A stretch of DNA of 64,000 nucleotides, from NCBI GenBank assembly GCA_958295605.1, contig OY282503.1, positions 20,305,705 through 20,369,704 on the forward strand. Reading direction: 5' to 3'. The position numbers and the translations under genes were made by a program. Each line of letters begins with the position of its first letter. Positions within the stretch are counted from its first letter, which is position 1. Shown here piece by piece: positions 1-10,212 of this stretch. Source of the stretch: Ajuga chamaepitys (Eukaryota; Streptophyta; Magnoliopsida; Lamiales; Lamiaceae). Under the pieces are notes generated by a model. That model was not told where the DNA came from and made no database searches. It was given only the letters and a program-made list of their open reading frames with translations.

Positions 1-800
1 TCTTTGCCAATATAGATCCACCCACTGTTGCGTCTAAAACTACTCTCGCGGGCACAAGTGACCCTGCATAAAACATGCAGATTTGCTAATTTTAAGTGAA
101 CCCGTGTTGAGGAAAATTCCAGAGAAGATCCTGGAAGTGCTCCTATGTCTCCCTAAATGGTTCTCCATCCATCTGTTTGAACTGGGTAATTTCAGCCTGC
201 AATTCGAGCATCTTGCTCGATGGGAAGTACTTCAGTAAGAAGCGCGTGCTCAACACGTCCCATGTAGTGACATCCTCCAGAGAGTTAAACATTGTAAAGC
301 TCTATCCTTTAGAGAGAAAGGGATAAACCACATATTCACCTGTTCATGTGGCACTTGATTAACCTTCATGGTTTTGGATAATCCCTTGAATCGGCCTAGA
401 TGAACATTAGCGTCTTCACTGGCCCCCACCAAACTGATTCTGTTGTACTATCGATATAAAATCTGGCTTGAGTTCAAAGCTATTAGCTTGAATTGGTGAC
501 AGTTAAACTACTCCATAATGTCAATTAGGAACGGGACGTATACAATTCTAGATAGGTGTCTGATCACCCTCTCGTACAGCTTGTGCCTGTAATTGTGGCT
601 ATAACTATTGTTATTGTTGTCTCAAAGTATTTATTTCGATTCCCATACTAGTCATTACCCCTTAAAACTCTCTAACTATCTCTTTCGTGGTCATGTTTTC
701 TGGTAGTCTAGCCATATCGTACAACGGGTTCTTCCTCGTTCTGTAACCTCGAGCAGTTGTTTCAATTTCTGGATCGAAAGGAACAATATTAACATTTCGT
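1..800 (-). pseudogene. Athila-like Ty3 gag remnant
   Basis: The minus strand reads as a degenerate Athila-type gag. Recognisable stretches are SEDANVHLGRFKGLSKTMKV followed by VPHEQV and FSLKDRALQ (432 down to about 290), and FYAGSLVPAR followed by DATVGGS near the window edge. The same blocks occur in the gag at 38601-39338 (EDPNVHLIKFRRLADTIKI, VPHEQVKM, FSLKERALQWF). Stops and frameshifts interrupt it, so it is not functional. It runs off the left edge of the window. It belongs to the same minus-strand element as the primer site at 963-979 and the LTR at 986-2459. Family assignment rests on the shared gag blocks and the primer-site type. Confidence 0.75.
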
Positions 801-962
801 TTTGATTGGGTTGCATATGCTAACTGAAAAAAAAAAAAAGAAGACTAGCATAAAACCTAAGATAAACTAAAAAAAACTGAAAATAAAAGTACAGAAAATA
901 ATGTTTAGTGTAGTATCGAACTATAACTATATATCAGAAATAAAACTAACGCAGTTACTAGT

Positions 963-979
963 CCCCAGAAACGGCTCCA
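963..979 (-). other. degenerate primer-binding site (tRNA-Asp type)
   Basis: On the minus strand this reads TGGAGCCGTTTCTGGGG, a 3-mismatch variant of the tRNA-Asp primer site TGGCGCCGTTGCCGGGG found intact at 38007. It is separated from the LTR end by AGTTTTT, exactly as in the 36445 element. It fixes the orientation (minus) and the inner LTR border at 986. Confidence 0.75.
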
Positions 980-985
980 AAAACT

Positions 986-2459
986 TGATGAATTATTTTT
1001 AACCCCTAGTCTACCGTAAGTATGCAGTGCTAGTGTAGTAGTACCAAATAAGGTCGATCCACAGAGATTGTTTCCTAAGTTTAGTTTTATACCCTAATTT
1101 TAATAGGACTACTCTATATAGAGTCTCAAAAAAGTGGATTGATTTGTTCAATAATCTAAATTGCAGGAGTTCACTAATTAACTAACTGATTGCTCGGTTA
1201 TCAAGAAAACAAATAGGAAGGAAGAATTCAGATGAGATTAAGACGTATTCTAGGGCTTCGATGTCAATTACGATTTTCTATGTTTGATTATCCTAAATTC
1301 TAGTCTTATAAACCAATTATATCATCTATTAGACGGCACTAAAATTGATTAACTCTCCTCTCGGACAATGCTAACCTATAGATCAATTAGAGACAATTAT
1401 ACTCTCGTGTTAACTATCACCTAAAGATAACCAAAAGTACCTAGACCAATGCCTACATAAAAACCTCACTCCTCTTGGATGGTTATTAGTATTTACGCTA
1501 TGTGTTGTAAGTTTATTAAAGACACTCTCCTCTCGGACGTCGACTCATTCAAATTGTTTATAAATATCAGGTGATCAATTTGACAAAAATCATATGAATA
1601 GAATAAATACATAGATAAATGATAAAACTGGAGTATTGAATTAAATGAATAAAACAAAAACATAATAAATACGTAAATTAGTTTCTTACCCTAGAACACA
1701 AGAAGTTTAGTTACTCATGTCTAAAGGTAAAAACCAACATAATTCATGGACAAACATTGTTGATTAATAAGAAAAACAAAAGGAAATAATACCCGAAATC
1801 TCGATCTCGATCTTCGTCTCTTTGTTCCTTGTTCTTTGATACTAGCCTACAAAGTGTTTTCTCAATGATAGAATTCTCCCTATTTTGGACTTGGGGCCTT
1901 GTATTCATAGTTTTGGATGGATTGGGGTTGAAACGGGCTAAAAATAAGTCAAAACGCGTATAGAAAATAATGACCGATTTAACGACTCGATCGAGTCCAA
2001 GCACAGACTTGACCGAGTCAGGCATTTCTGACCAAGCCTTTATTTCTTCCAAGATTGGCCTCGACCGAGTCAACAGTTTGCCTCGACCGAGTTGATGATG
2101 CACTCTCATCTCTCGACCAAGTAATGTCATTCTTCCTAGCTCATCGAAACCCTTCACAAATTGACTCTACCGAGTCCAAGTACGGAGTCGACCGAGTTGG
2201 CTTCCTCTGGACAATTACTCTATTTTAACCCATGATTGACTCGATCGAGTCCAATTGTGGATTCAACCAAGTTGAGACATTTTATTTTTTCTTTAATTTT
2301 TCTTCGTTTCTTCCCGCTATCTTTCTCGTTCCTTATCCAAACTTCATCAAAAAGGACATCTTGGCATAAAATTACCTGAATAACCCTAAAACAAGCACAA
2401 AACACATCATACGACACAATGTGATAAATATCAACATATTTCGACCAAATACACAAGCA
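986..2459 (-). mobile_element. LTR of minus-strand Athila-like element
   Basis: This is the 5' LTR of the element whose gag lies at 1-800. The inner border (986) is set by the adjacent primer site. The outer border is approximate, placed at a TG on the minus strand near 2459. A text similar to the 3' part of the 36445 LTR (assigning the nearby 'ggtcgatccaca' block to the R/U5 side) lies near 1050. U3 holds the palindrome cluster at 1984-2273, and a TATA-like TATGAATA lies at 1909-1902 on the minus strand. The partner LTR is outside the window, so no target-site duplication can be tested. Confidence 0.7.
1984..2273. promoter_or_regulatory. paired GACTCGATCGAGTC palindromes in U3
   Basis: Eight 14-bp sites form four pairs, and every pair is 22 bp apart: 1984/2006, 2058/2080, 2163/2185 and 2238/2260. 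Two copies (1984 and 2238) are perfect palindromes GACTCGATCGAGTC; the others deviate mainly by C-to-T or G-to-A, as expected of methylated CG decay. A ninth, weaker copy starts near 2110. The lowest site is 75 bp from a TATA-like box on the minus strand. The role as a protein-binding array is inference. Confidence 0.6.
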
Positions 2460-3289
2460 AATGTTATAAATTGCCGAAGAATGCGAAAAAATGCATAAGA
2501 ACGCCGAAGTTGCTTTGCTTTGGAATTCTTCCCTTACTTCTTGACTTGTGTAAATGATGATTTTTGGTAGAATAATGATGCCCTATTTATAGTTGTAGGA
2601 TGGAGAACCCTAATAGACCTAGTGACTGAATAGAGCAATTTCATTAGTCCTCCAAAATATCAAATCTATCAAATATCTTTGAGATAATTCTTAAATTATT
2701 TAAACCAATTTAATAATTTGCACTTTCACAACTCCCTAATACACTTGAAAGTTGATACATGTGGGTGGACATCATGATACTACAAATCATTTTCTTTTTC
2801 TAATTTGCAATATCATTCAAATCTTCTAATTGGAATCTGATGAATTAATCTTGATATCACTTAAAAAATAAATTGATCATGTTCACGTTATTAGAGAATC
2901 CGGCCAGCATCAACCCTATCTTAATATACGGAGTCCTTTAATTGGTCCATCATAATTTGATATTTTCCATTCTCTCTTTGATAATTATTAAATGAATGTA
3001 ATTTAATTTAGTAATATCATCTTGACACATGGCGACTCACAATTGGTCATATTATATAGGAAATTATCAATTAAATTGACTATTTAATTCAGGAATTTTA
3101 TTTGATTAATTTATAATGTTAAAATAATTAATGTAAAATTGATTGTCAAGATATAGTTTATTACATGGCGTATCTCAATTGATTACAAAATTTGTGTATC
3201 AACAAATGCCCTCTCGAGACTTGTTCATGACAACATGTCTTGGAGTGAATGGGTCTCAATTGATTTCTTGAATTTTCTTTGAACATATT
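2460..3289. other. AT-rich interval, no gene seen
   Basis: No coding signal, terminal repeat or RNA gene is visible. The sequence is AT-rich intergenic or decayed repeat DNA. Confidence 0.5.
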
Positions 3290-3800
3290 GATATTTTATA
3301 CTCTTATCAAGGATTTCTTGAATTTGGATATGAATTTAATTTAAAGACCTTTTAAATATGTGTAAATGAGCCTTGAACTTGAATTAGAAGTTAATAGGTA
3401 TTTTTTGCTCATACTTAGGAACCTTCAATTTGAATTTGGGATTTGTTGATAGTTTATACTCATGTCAAGGAGTTCTTGATTTGGATTTGGTTTTGATAGA
3501 TAGTTTATACTCTTATATGGGAGTCTTCATTTGAATTTGATGTTTGTAGGTATTTTGTACTCGTACAAAGGAGTTTTTTATTTGAATTTGACTTGTAGAC
3601 CTTTTAAACTCTTGTCAAGGAGGCTTGATTTGAATTTGACTTATAGAAATTTTAAACTCGTGCCAATGAGCCTTGAACTTGAATTTGTAAACCTTTTAAA
3701 CTCGTGTTCAGGAGAATTTAATTTGAGGCGCTTAGATATTTTAGGTTTGTATCAAGGAGCATTGTAGAAAGTTAACGCTCGTATCAAGGAGCATTATTTG
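3290..3800. repeat. degenerate tandem repeat, about 55-bp unit
   Basis: About nine imperfect copies of a unit built on 'ttttaaactcgtgtcaagg' plus 'cttgatttgaatttga' follow each other with variable length. The copies have diverged by point changes and small indels. It abuts the minus-strand Ty3 gag remnant at 3820, so it may be a noncoding repeat block of that element (inference). Confidence 0.6.
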
Positions 3801-3819
3801 ATTTAGTTTTCTTTTAGAA

Positions 3820-4430
3820 TGTCGGGAGAAGCTTAGCCCCCTTCTTCTTCTTCCTTTTCTTCTTGAGACTCTTGGGCTGGTGGATGATCGACCCCCCTCT
3901 TGAAACCATGCTTAACTCCATATCATGAGCTCGACTAGCCAACTCTTCGAAGGACTTCGGTTGAATTGCTTGAAGGATATAGCGAAGACCCCATTACATC
4001 CTTTGAATGCACATTTAGATGGCAGAGATTTTGGAAAATTTCTCCTTGTAGCTTAGACTTAATTTTCTCCAACAATTGATGTAGTCTATGACAGACTCTT
4101 CTTTCAGTTGGTGTGAATTGGCGAGTTCGAGTATGCTGGCTGCCCTTCGAGTGCTAAGAAGCAGTTGAGAAATTCTTTTTCCAATTGCTCGCAACTGTCG
4201 ATTAAAATTTCCCAAATCCATTGTACTAGTCAAATGCTCTTCTTTTCAAGGAACGAACGAACTGCTTCACCAAGTGATCTCCATATGTTCTGGCGTCGTA
4301 GCAGGTTTCTACAAAATGGGCTATATGCTGCTTCGGGTTTCCTTTTCAATCAAAAAGTTGAAACTTTGGGGGCTGGTAACCAGAAGACATTTTAAGTTGC
4401 CAATCCTTACAGTGTATGACTTAGTATATG
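3820..4430 (-). pseudogene. Ty3-type gag remnant
   Basis: The minus strand shows a retrotransposon gag core: HIAHFVETC and GDHLVKQFVRSL near 4320-4230, then QLKEESVIDYINCWRKLSLS around 4120-4060, then FEELASRAHDMELSM near 3950. These match the order of the plant retrotransposon gag domain (an xVxDYIxRWRxLSL block followed by LATKAHDME). Frame changes and stops break it. It is a different gag lineage from the Athila-like one at 1-800. No LTRs can be paired to it in this window. Confidence 0.65.
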
Positions 4431-4559
4431 TTGGAGACGACCTGGAGCTTCCGTTGAACTTGTTGTTGAAAGTTTATGAGATCATTCCTTCTGGTGAGAC
4501 TTGCAGTGTTTTGGGTAAAAACTTTTCTTGTTCACTTCGAGCCCTATTAAATGTTTCTT

Positions 4560-5035
4560 ATACTTTTTTAAACAACGTAATATATTATTAAAAAAAGTTA
4601 TATATTATTCAAAAAAAATGTGTATACCTATAACTATAATATATACGATTCCCTCCGTTCTATATTAATTGACGTTCTAGGATGAAAGAGAAGAATTAAG
4701 GATGAAATATTTTGACATATATACCCTCAACTAAAGATTTGACCAAATCAAAATATCTCTTACAGATTGAAAATAGAGATATTTTAGGATTCAGCCAGGG
4801 AGAAATTGGTAGAATTGGTGAAAAACATGTAAAATGTCAATTAATTGGAAAAGGGAAGACCATCCTAAAGCGTCAATTAATATGGAACGGAGGGAGTATT
4901 ACACAACATAACATATATTATTACACAATATAACATATACTATTAAACAACATAATATATTATTAAAAATTATACATGCAACTATAATATATACTATTAC
5001 GCAATATAACATATACTATTAAACAACATAAAAAT
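4560..5035. repeat. AT-rich short tandem repeats
   Basis: Repeated variants of 'ataacatatactattaaaca' and 'aatatattattaaaa' occur on both sides of the small Stowaway-type element at 4649-4896, so that element appears to have inserted into the array. Confidence 0.55.
4649..4896. mobile_element. Stowaway-type MITE
   Basis: Terminal inverted repeats of the Tc1/mariner Stowaway class: left TTCCCTCCGTTCTATATTAA, right the complementary form ending ACGGAGGGAG, followed by TA at 4897. The element is about 248 bp, noncoding and AT-rich inside. The left TA duplication is not perfect. Confidence 0.8.
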
Positions 5036-5051
5036 AGATAAAAACAATGCG

Positions 5052-5125
5052 AGAGCAGAGTTCGAACCCCTGACCTCCATGCACCTAGAAGCTTCAAGGC
5101 AACCAAGCGCCACATGTTGCTATTG
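5052..5125 (-). repeat. tRNA-like segment (SINE or TE end)
   Basis: On the minus strand, GGGGTTCGAACTC matches a polymerase III B box (GGTTCGANNCC), with an A-box-like TGGCGCTTGGTTG about 45 bp upstream. The intervening part does not fold as a recognisable tRNA. A tRNA-derived SINE relic is the best guess; a chance B box in another transposon cannot be excluded. Confidence 0.3.
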
Positions 5126-6157
5126 TGAATCCATCCAAACACGGCCCTTATATATCTTTAATTCCAAATTGAATAGGGGAATGTACAATAAGCCTATTGT
5201 ATGTTGGGTGCATACAAGTTTTTGCCTTATGATATATCCACTACAAGAAAATTATCTTTGACATTGATAAACGCCTTTATATCTCACTTGTTACTATCAT
5301 CTATAATCAGCGGCGGACCTACATGCGGGTCAAGGGGGACACTGAGCCTCCGCCCCCGAAAATTTGATATTATATATGCGTATTTTCGTCGATTTTAATA
5401 CAACTTACTTAAATAAAATAAATAATTCTTTTATTTAACTTAAATATTATTTAATAATAATAAATTCATGTATTCTTAATTTCTCTCAATAAAGATAAAG
5501 ATTTCAAAAATTAGAATAAATTTTTTACAAACACTATATCTTGGTTATGTTCTCTAATTGAATTAATTTATTGGTCTTATCAATATCATTAATATTGTTT
5601 AGTTTTATACATATAGTTAAATATTGTTGATGCTTACTGATATATTTAGGGGAACAAAGAGGTGGTCCTCCCTCATAAATTTGCTAAATGTTTTTTGATG
5701 TAATTTATCAATAATATTAAATTTAGAATATATGAGAGTTTGCTCTCTAGCATTCTCAAAGGGTGATCCCTACTTGGTATAAAATATGTCTCGTATAGTT
5801 AGAAAAATTTAACCTCCCCACTGTCCCGACCGAAACAAACATCAAAATTTGTTTATAGATGGATCCCCTGGCAAAATATTTTAGTTTGTCACGTCTATAA
5901 TGACACTTAATAGAATATCATATGTTCTAATAAGGTACATATGTTGTATACGTAACTACCAATTATTGCATAGACACATATATATATTATCTAGTCCAAC
6001 AGTTAAACCCAAAATGTCATTCGCCTTTGGTCTCAATTATTTGCTGGCAGGCAGGCAATATATAGTGAAACTTGTTGGTCAAGGGTGATATCCCAATTAG
6101 TGAATTTGGTGGTCCAAAATCAAGAATATTGTAACGGGAACATAGTTAGAAATAGAA
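5126..6157. other. repeat debris, no gene seen
   Basis: A single CACTA-type terminus (CACTACAAGAAAATTAT) starts at 5239 without a visible partner. A CG-rich stretch at 5308-5362 resembles a DNA-transposon end. The rest is AT-rich and noncoding. Confidence 0.4.
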
Positions 6158-6789
6158 TGTTGGGAAATAACAAACACAACAAAGAAACGAACGATAAATG
6201 AGAAGAACGACAATGCAACACACAAAGAATTTAACATGGCTCGCTAACAACTTGTTGGTTACGTCCACGACCAAACAAAAGGATCTCAAATTCAATAGGA
6301 CTACTCTATCCTATCAAACAGAGATAAATTGAGTACCAATTGATTGATACTCGAGCAAAACAAACTCTCCACACTCTAATGACCAAACAAGAATTAAAGA
6401 CAAATCAAATACTAACACTAACTCCTAAAACCATCAATAGGACTATTTATAAGTCCCAAATCCGACATATACTCAAACTAGACCAAATTGGGCCTAATAA
6501 CGCGTAAGCCAACTTTTGGACCACCTAACGTGTAGCGGTCGCGACCAGCAATTGTCGCGACCGTGATCAAAATAATTCAATCCTGTTGCGACCGCGACAT
6601 ATATATGTCGTGACCGCGATAGTGCCACAACTTCAAATCCAACAGTGTGACCATAATTTGTTGCGGTCGCGACATTCCTTGTCGCGGCCGTGTTGCTTCC
6701 CACGCACAAATATATATCTTCGTGCTGTTCTCCACCTTGACACGAACGTCGATCCAATCTGAACTCGATTCAAGGCACAGTTCCTAACA
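6158..6789 (-). mobile_element. copia 3' LTR (minus strand)
   Basis: A 632-bp LTR with matching ends: TGTTGGGAA at 6158 and TTCCTAACA ending 6789. On the minus strand it is preceded by AAGGTGGAGAT, the polypurine tract usual for Ty1/copia elements, so this is the 3' LTR of a minus-strand element. A TATAAATA box lies at 6451-6444 on the minus strand, and the palindrome cluster at 6532-6694 is upstream of it. The matching internal sequence (protease region) is found at 9220-9460, displaced by a later solo LTR. Confidence 0.75.
6532..6694. promoter_or_regulatory. paired GTCGCGACCGCGAC-type palindromes in U3
   Basis: Six 14-bp sites with alternating GTCGCGACC / GCGGTCGCGAC cores form three pairs: 6532/6554 (22 bp), 6585/6607 (22 bp) and 6660/6681 (21 bp). 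Pair starts are 53 and 75 bp apart. The lowest site is 81 bp from the TATAAATA box on the minus strand. The core sequence is unrelated to those at 1984 and 36679, but the spacing is the same. Binding function is inferred. Confidence 0.6.
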
Positions 6790-7016
6790 ATCTCCACCTT
6801 GACTTGAATTAACAAAAGGAGCAACTTCTCCAAGCTCCACCTTAATTCAAATCCTCTCATAAATTCAAACAAAATGTACCCAAAGTACCCAAACAATCCA
6901 AATGCGCCAGATGTACCCAATGTACCAGATGCGCCTTAATTCCCAAGCGTATGAGTGACTCCTCTCACCCAAATTATCCCAAACTATAGGATGCTAGCAA
7001 CAATAGTGTAACACCC
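6790..7016 (-). mobile_element. copia internal remnant next to 3' LTR
   Basis: Starts with the minus-strand polypurine tract (plus ATCTCCACCTTGACTT). It has no open coding sequence. A deletion has brought it close to the protease region that resumes at 9220, on the other side of the solo LTR. Confidence 0.55.
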
Positions 7017-7667
7017 CGAATTATTATTTTACGGGTTAATATTAATATTAATATTAATATTAATATTTATTAAGCCCAACATGCATCATAAATATTATGT
7101 GGGTCAATCAAGTTATTTGGGCCCATATTGAGCCTAAAACATAATTCATGTTTGTCCATAAAGGGCTGTTAGTTATTACATATCTTGACCAGATTAATAT
7201 ATATCCATTAGATACTTTCCTACCTGATATCTAATAGAAAATATTTTTTCCTATAGGGCTTCTGATTAATACCCAGTGGAAAAATAACCTAGTATAAATA
7301 CTTGACAGTAAAATACCATTGTCATAATACATCTTACGCCCAAAAAAAAAAAAAAGAAGTGAAAACCCTTCCCTTTCATAAACAACCGCTATCCCAATTT
7401 CTCCTCCAACAACCGACTGTTTGCTTCCGGAGGTGAATCATAAAATTCTTCTTCTTTGTTTTTATTCAATAAAATTCTTCTTTCTCATCTTGATTTAATA
7501 TTACCAGTTGGTGACCGAATTTAATTATTTTGGGTATGATGAAAAAGGGTCTGAATTTTTATTCATATATGCCTGCATGAACAGTGTGTATTGTATTTGT
7601 GTGTGTGTGTATATATATATATCTATATCCGGACGGGATGGGTGTGACTGACTGTAGTGGTGTGCGA

Positions 7668-7726
<59 letters not shown>

Positions 7727-7864
7727 CCAGTACATGTGTGTAATTATATAATAGATTTTTTGGGTCATGTGGGTGTATGTGTGCTTGTGAGTATATATAT
7801 ATCTATATATATTCACTGTGTTACGTGTGTGTGGGTTTATATATATTTTATGTAATGGGGGAGT

Positions 7865-7895
<31 letters not shown>

Positions 7896-9219
7896 GTAGT
7901 GCAGGGTGTGCTGCAACTCTATGTGTAAGTTAATTATATGTGTTTTGTATATATATTATTATACGTGAAATGGTGTGCAAGTGTATTCAATATATATATA
8001 ATTGAATGTGATGTGAGTGTGCGTAGTGGGAATGCATGTATATGTATATTAACAGAGGTGTGTATGCATGCATTAATATATATAAAAGTGTTTTGGTAAG
8101 TGTGTTATTAGTGTAGGTGTGTTTGCATGTGTATGCTTTGAGTGTGTGTTTGCGTGTGTATACACAAGATGTGTGTGTTGCGTGTGTCAGAGTTGTGTGT
8201 GGGGATTATGCTATTGTGTGTGTTATGGGAGGACCACATGTAGGGTAGTAAATGTAGAAAAAATGAATTTATTTCCCCTTATCCTAATTTTCTCTTTTGG
8301 CAGAACATTTTTACCATTTATCAAACTTTAATATTTATCAATATACAAGCTTATACCCGTTCCTGCAAATATTTTATTTAATTTCGGTCTTCCTAATTAG
8401 GGTCTCTCATCCTATATTAATTAAGATATACTATGTATTAATTAGGTCTGTCTAGTCAAGAGCACGATGACTGAGTCGTTATCGCACGGCATTCATTCAT
8501 TCAACAACTAAGGTGGAGTTTTCTTTCCTTGTTTGCTCTAATCAAATATTTTGCTAGTTATGATGATATGATGTTATGGTGATATGATGAAATGAGATTC
8601 AAATTTATTTGATCTGATTATGTGATATGATGATATGGTGATGCTTGATATGATGTTCTGGTGATATTGGTTATGGTGACATTATGGTGATTTGCTTATA
8701 TTAAATTGCTTGCATATATTTAATTTTAGCAAACTAAACCCCACGAGTTGGATGTAGCTTACCCAATTCTGAAATTAAATTTCAGGTTAAGCAGTCGGCG
8801 ACAAGGGTAGATGGAAAAAGGGGGCTAGTAAAATGTTATGTTTTTTTTAATATTCAAATATTGTTTATGATGGCTTTGTTTTGCTTGAATTCTTAGGAGT
8901 ATACGAAATTATTACTTTTGATAAAACTAGTAGGTTTTGATTTGATGAGATTTGGGTAATGGCCTTACTTTTGTTCATTGTTTTAGGAATCTAGTTGTTT
9001 GGTATTAAAGCTGGGAAAAATTAGTTGCTTTTGCTTTTTACTTTGTTAGTAGAAAAAAAAAATATAATTATTTATGTAGCAAACTAGCAGGAAAATACAG
9101 AAATTTTACCTAACTTATATTATTGCTATTGTTTTATGAAAATTATTATTTTTATTATTTAGGCGCTTCTTGAAAAAAAAAAAAAAAAAGACTCTTGTTA
9201 AATTGTTTAGGATGTTACA
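7017..9219. mobile_element. solo LTR, Ty3-type (TGTAACACCCCG...GGATGTTACA)
   Basis: A 2203-bp LTR bounded by TGTAACACCCCG and GGATGTTACA. It is flanked by AATAG (7012-7016) and AGTAG (9220-9224), a 5-bp duplication with one mismatch. TGTAACACCCCG is a common start for plant Ty3 LTRs, though family placement is tentative. There is no internal region, primer site or second LTR, so it is a solo LTR left by recombination. A CTAGTATAAATAC promoter-like segment is at about 7290, and TG/TA microsatellites fill 7587-8230. It interrupts the copia remnant (6158-6789 / 9220-9460) and is therefore younger than it. Confidence 0.75.
7587..8230. repeat. compound TG/TA microsatellites
   Basis: Alternating (TG)n and (TA)n runs; the longest is (TA)n(TG)n at about 7671-7722. 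Open frames through it (for example THTHTHT on the minus strand) are products of the repeat, not genes. Confidence 0.9.
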
Positions 9220-9460
9220 AGTAGAACCAAAAAAATTGAACCTTGCATTAAATACAAAGTTTTGCTTTTGACGCCCTTCAAAATCACTTTCGAACCCCTT
9301 GCAGACGTTCAAAACTCCACCTTCACCTTTGAAACTGAAACCCCTACTGTGTAATCGACTTAGAAAAATCAGATTTCTCGTCATAAGTGGAACATACCTG
9401 ACATCGTTCAATGTGCACAAACTACCATCATGTGTCCTAACCTTGATTGAGCCGTTGGAA
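9220..9460 (-). pseudogene. copia protease-region remnant
   Basis: The minus strand encodes SIKVRTHDGSLCTLNDVRYV, then RNLIFLSRLHSRGFSFKGEG and GGVLNV. This is the Ty1/copia protease to GAG-pre-integrase block (V+DG...L.DV.YVP...NL.SL..L...G). No protease active-site motif survives in what I can read. It is in the same orientation as the LTR at 6158-6789 and is probably part of the same element. Confidence 0.7.
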
Positions 9461-9464
9461 AAGT

Positions 9465-9784
9465 GGGCGCTGGAATTTTTGTTCCAACAATAAAATTCCA
9501 ATGAAAAAATAATTCCAACGGCAAGAGATTCTGTTGAAATTACCATTGATTTTTTTTTTTCCAACAGCTAATTCTAACGGCCCGGGAATTATTTCCAATG
9601 ATTCTTTTTGCGGTCGGAATTTTCTTTGAAATTTTTTTCCATCAGCTAATTCCAACGGCAAAAGCCGTTGGAATGTCTGTTGGAAGATTCCAACGATTTT
9701 TTCTGTCGTTGAAAATTTTAAAATTTCAACGAATTTGTGTTCTGTTAGAATTTTTCCGTTGAAATTTGGTTGTTTTCTTATAGT
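9465..9784. mobile_element. CACTA-type terminal fragment
   Basis: Many direct and inverted copies of TTCCAACGG / CCGTTGGAA, followed by TTTTCTTATAGTA, a mutated form of the TTCTTGTAGTG terminus. Both features are typical of CACTA subterminal regions. The other end is not identified, and the motif differs from the AACCGTTGT motif of CACTA-1 and CACTA-2, so this is another family. Confidence 0.5.
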
Positions 9785-10212
9785 AAAACACGAACCAATA
9801 AAAACCCGGTAGTCCAACCCAACCCGATAACACTGTCAATACTTGCATGTGTATTATTTTTATTATTTTGTTCTGGTTCACTGCACGTATTACTCTATTA
9901 TTTTTGTAAAAAGTACAAAATAATTTTTAACATTCAAATTAAGTAGCACGCCTATTCTATATTTACCTCCATTCTCATAATAGATAGACAAAAAATACAA
10001 AAGACAAAAACAGATTAAAGAAATAAAAAAATCAAAACAAAGGTCTAGAACATTACACATAGTTATTGAACAAAAATCTTTCAAATTCTCTAATCAACAT
10101 TTTGATTCTATGCGGCTAAGCCTTATGTCATCAAACTCTTCTTAAATTTTTTTTTTTCCATTAAATCAATCAATTCCAATAATTCTGAATAAATTATTAC
10201 TAGTAAGAAATA

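Noticed and set aside
7559..8331. Tyr/Thr/His- and Cys/Val-rich small ORFs
   Set aside because: Translations of TG/TA microsatellites within the solo LTR.
9115..9564. Single 149-residue minus-strand protein
   Set aside because: A mixture: only the middle part is copia protease-region homology; the ends are from the solo LTR and a CACTA fragment.
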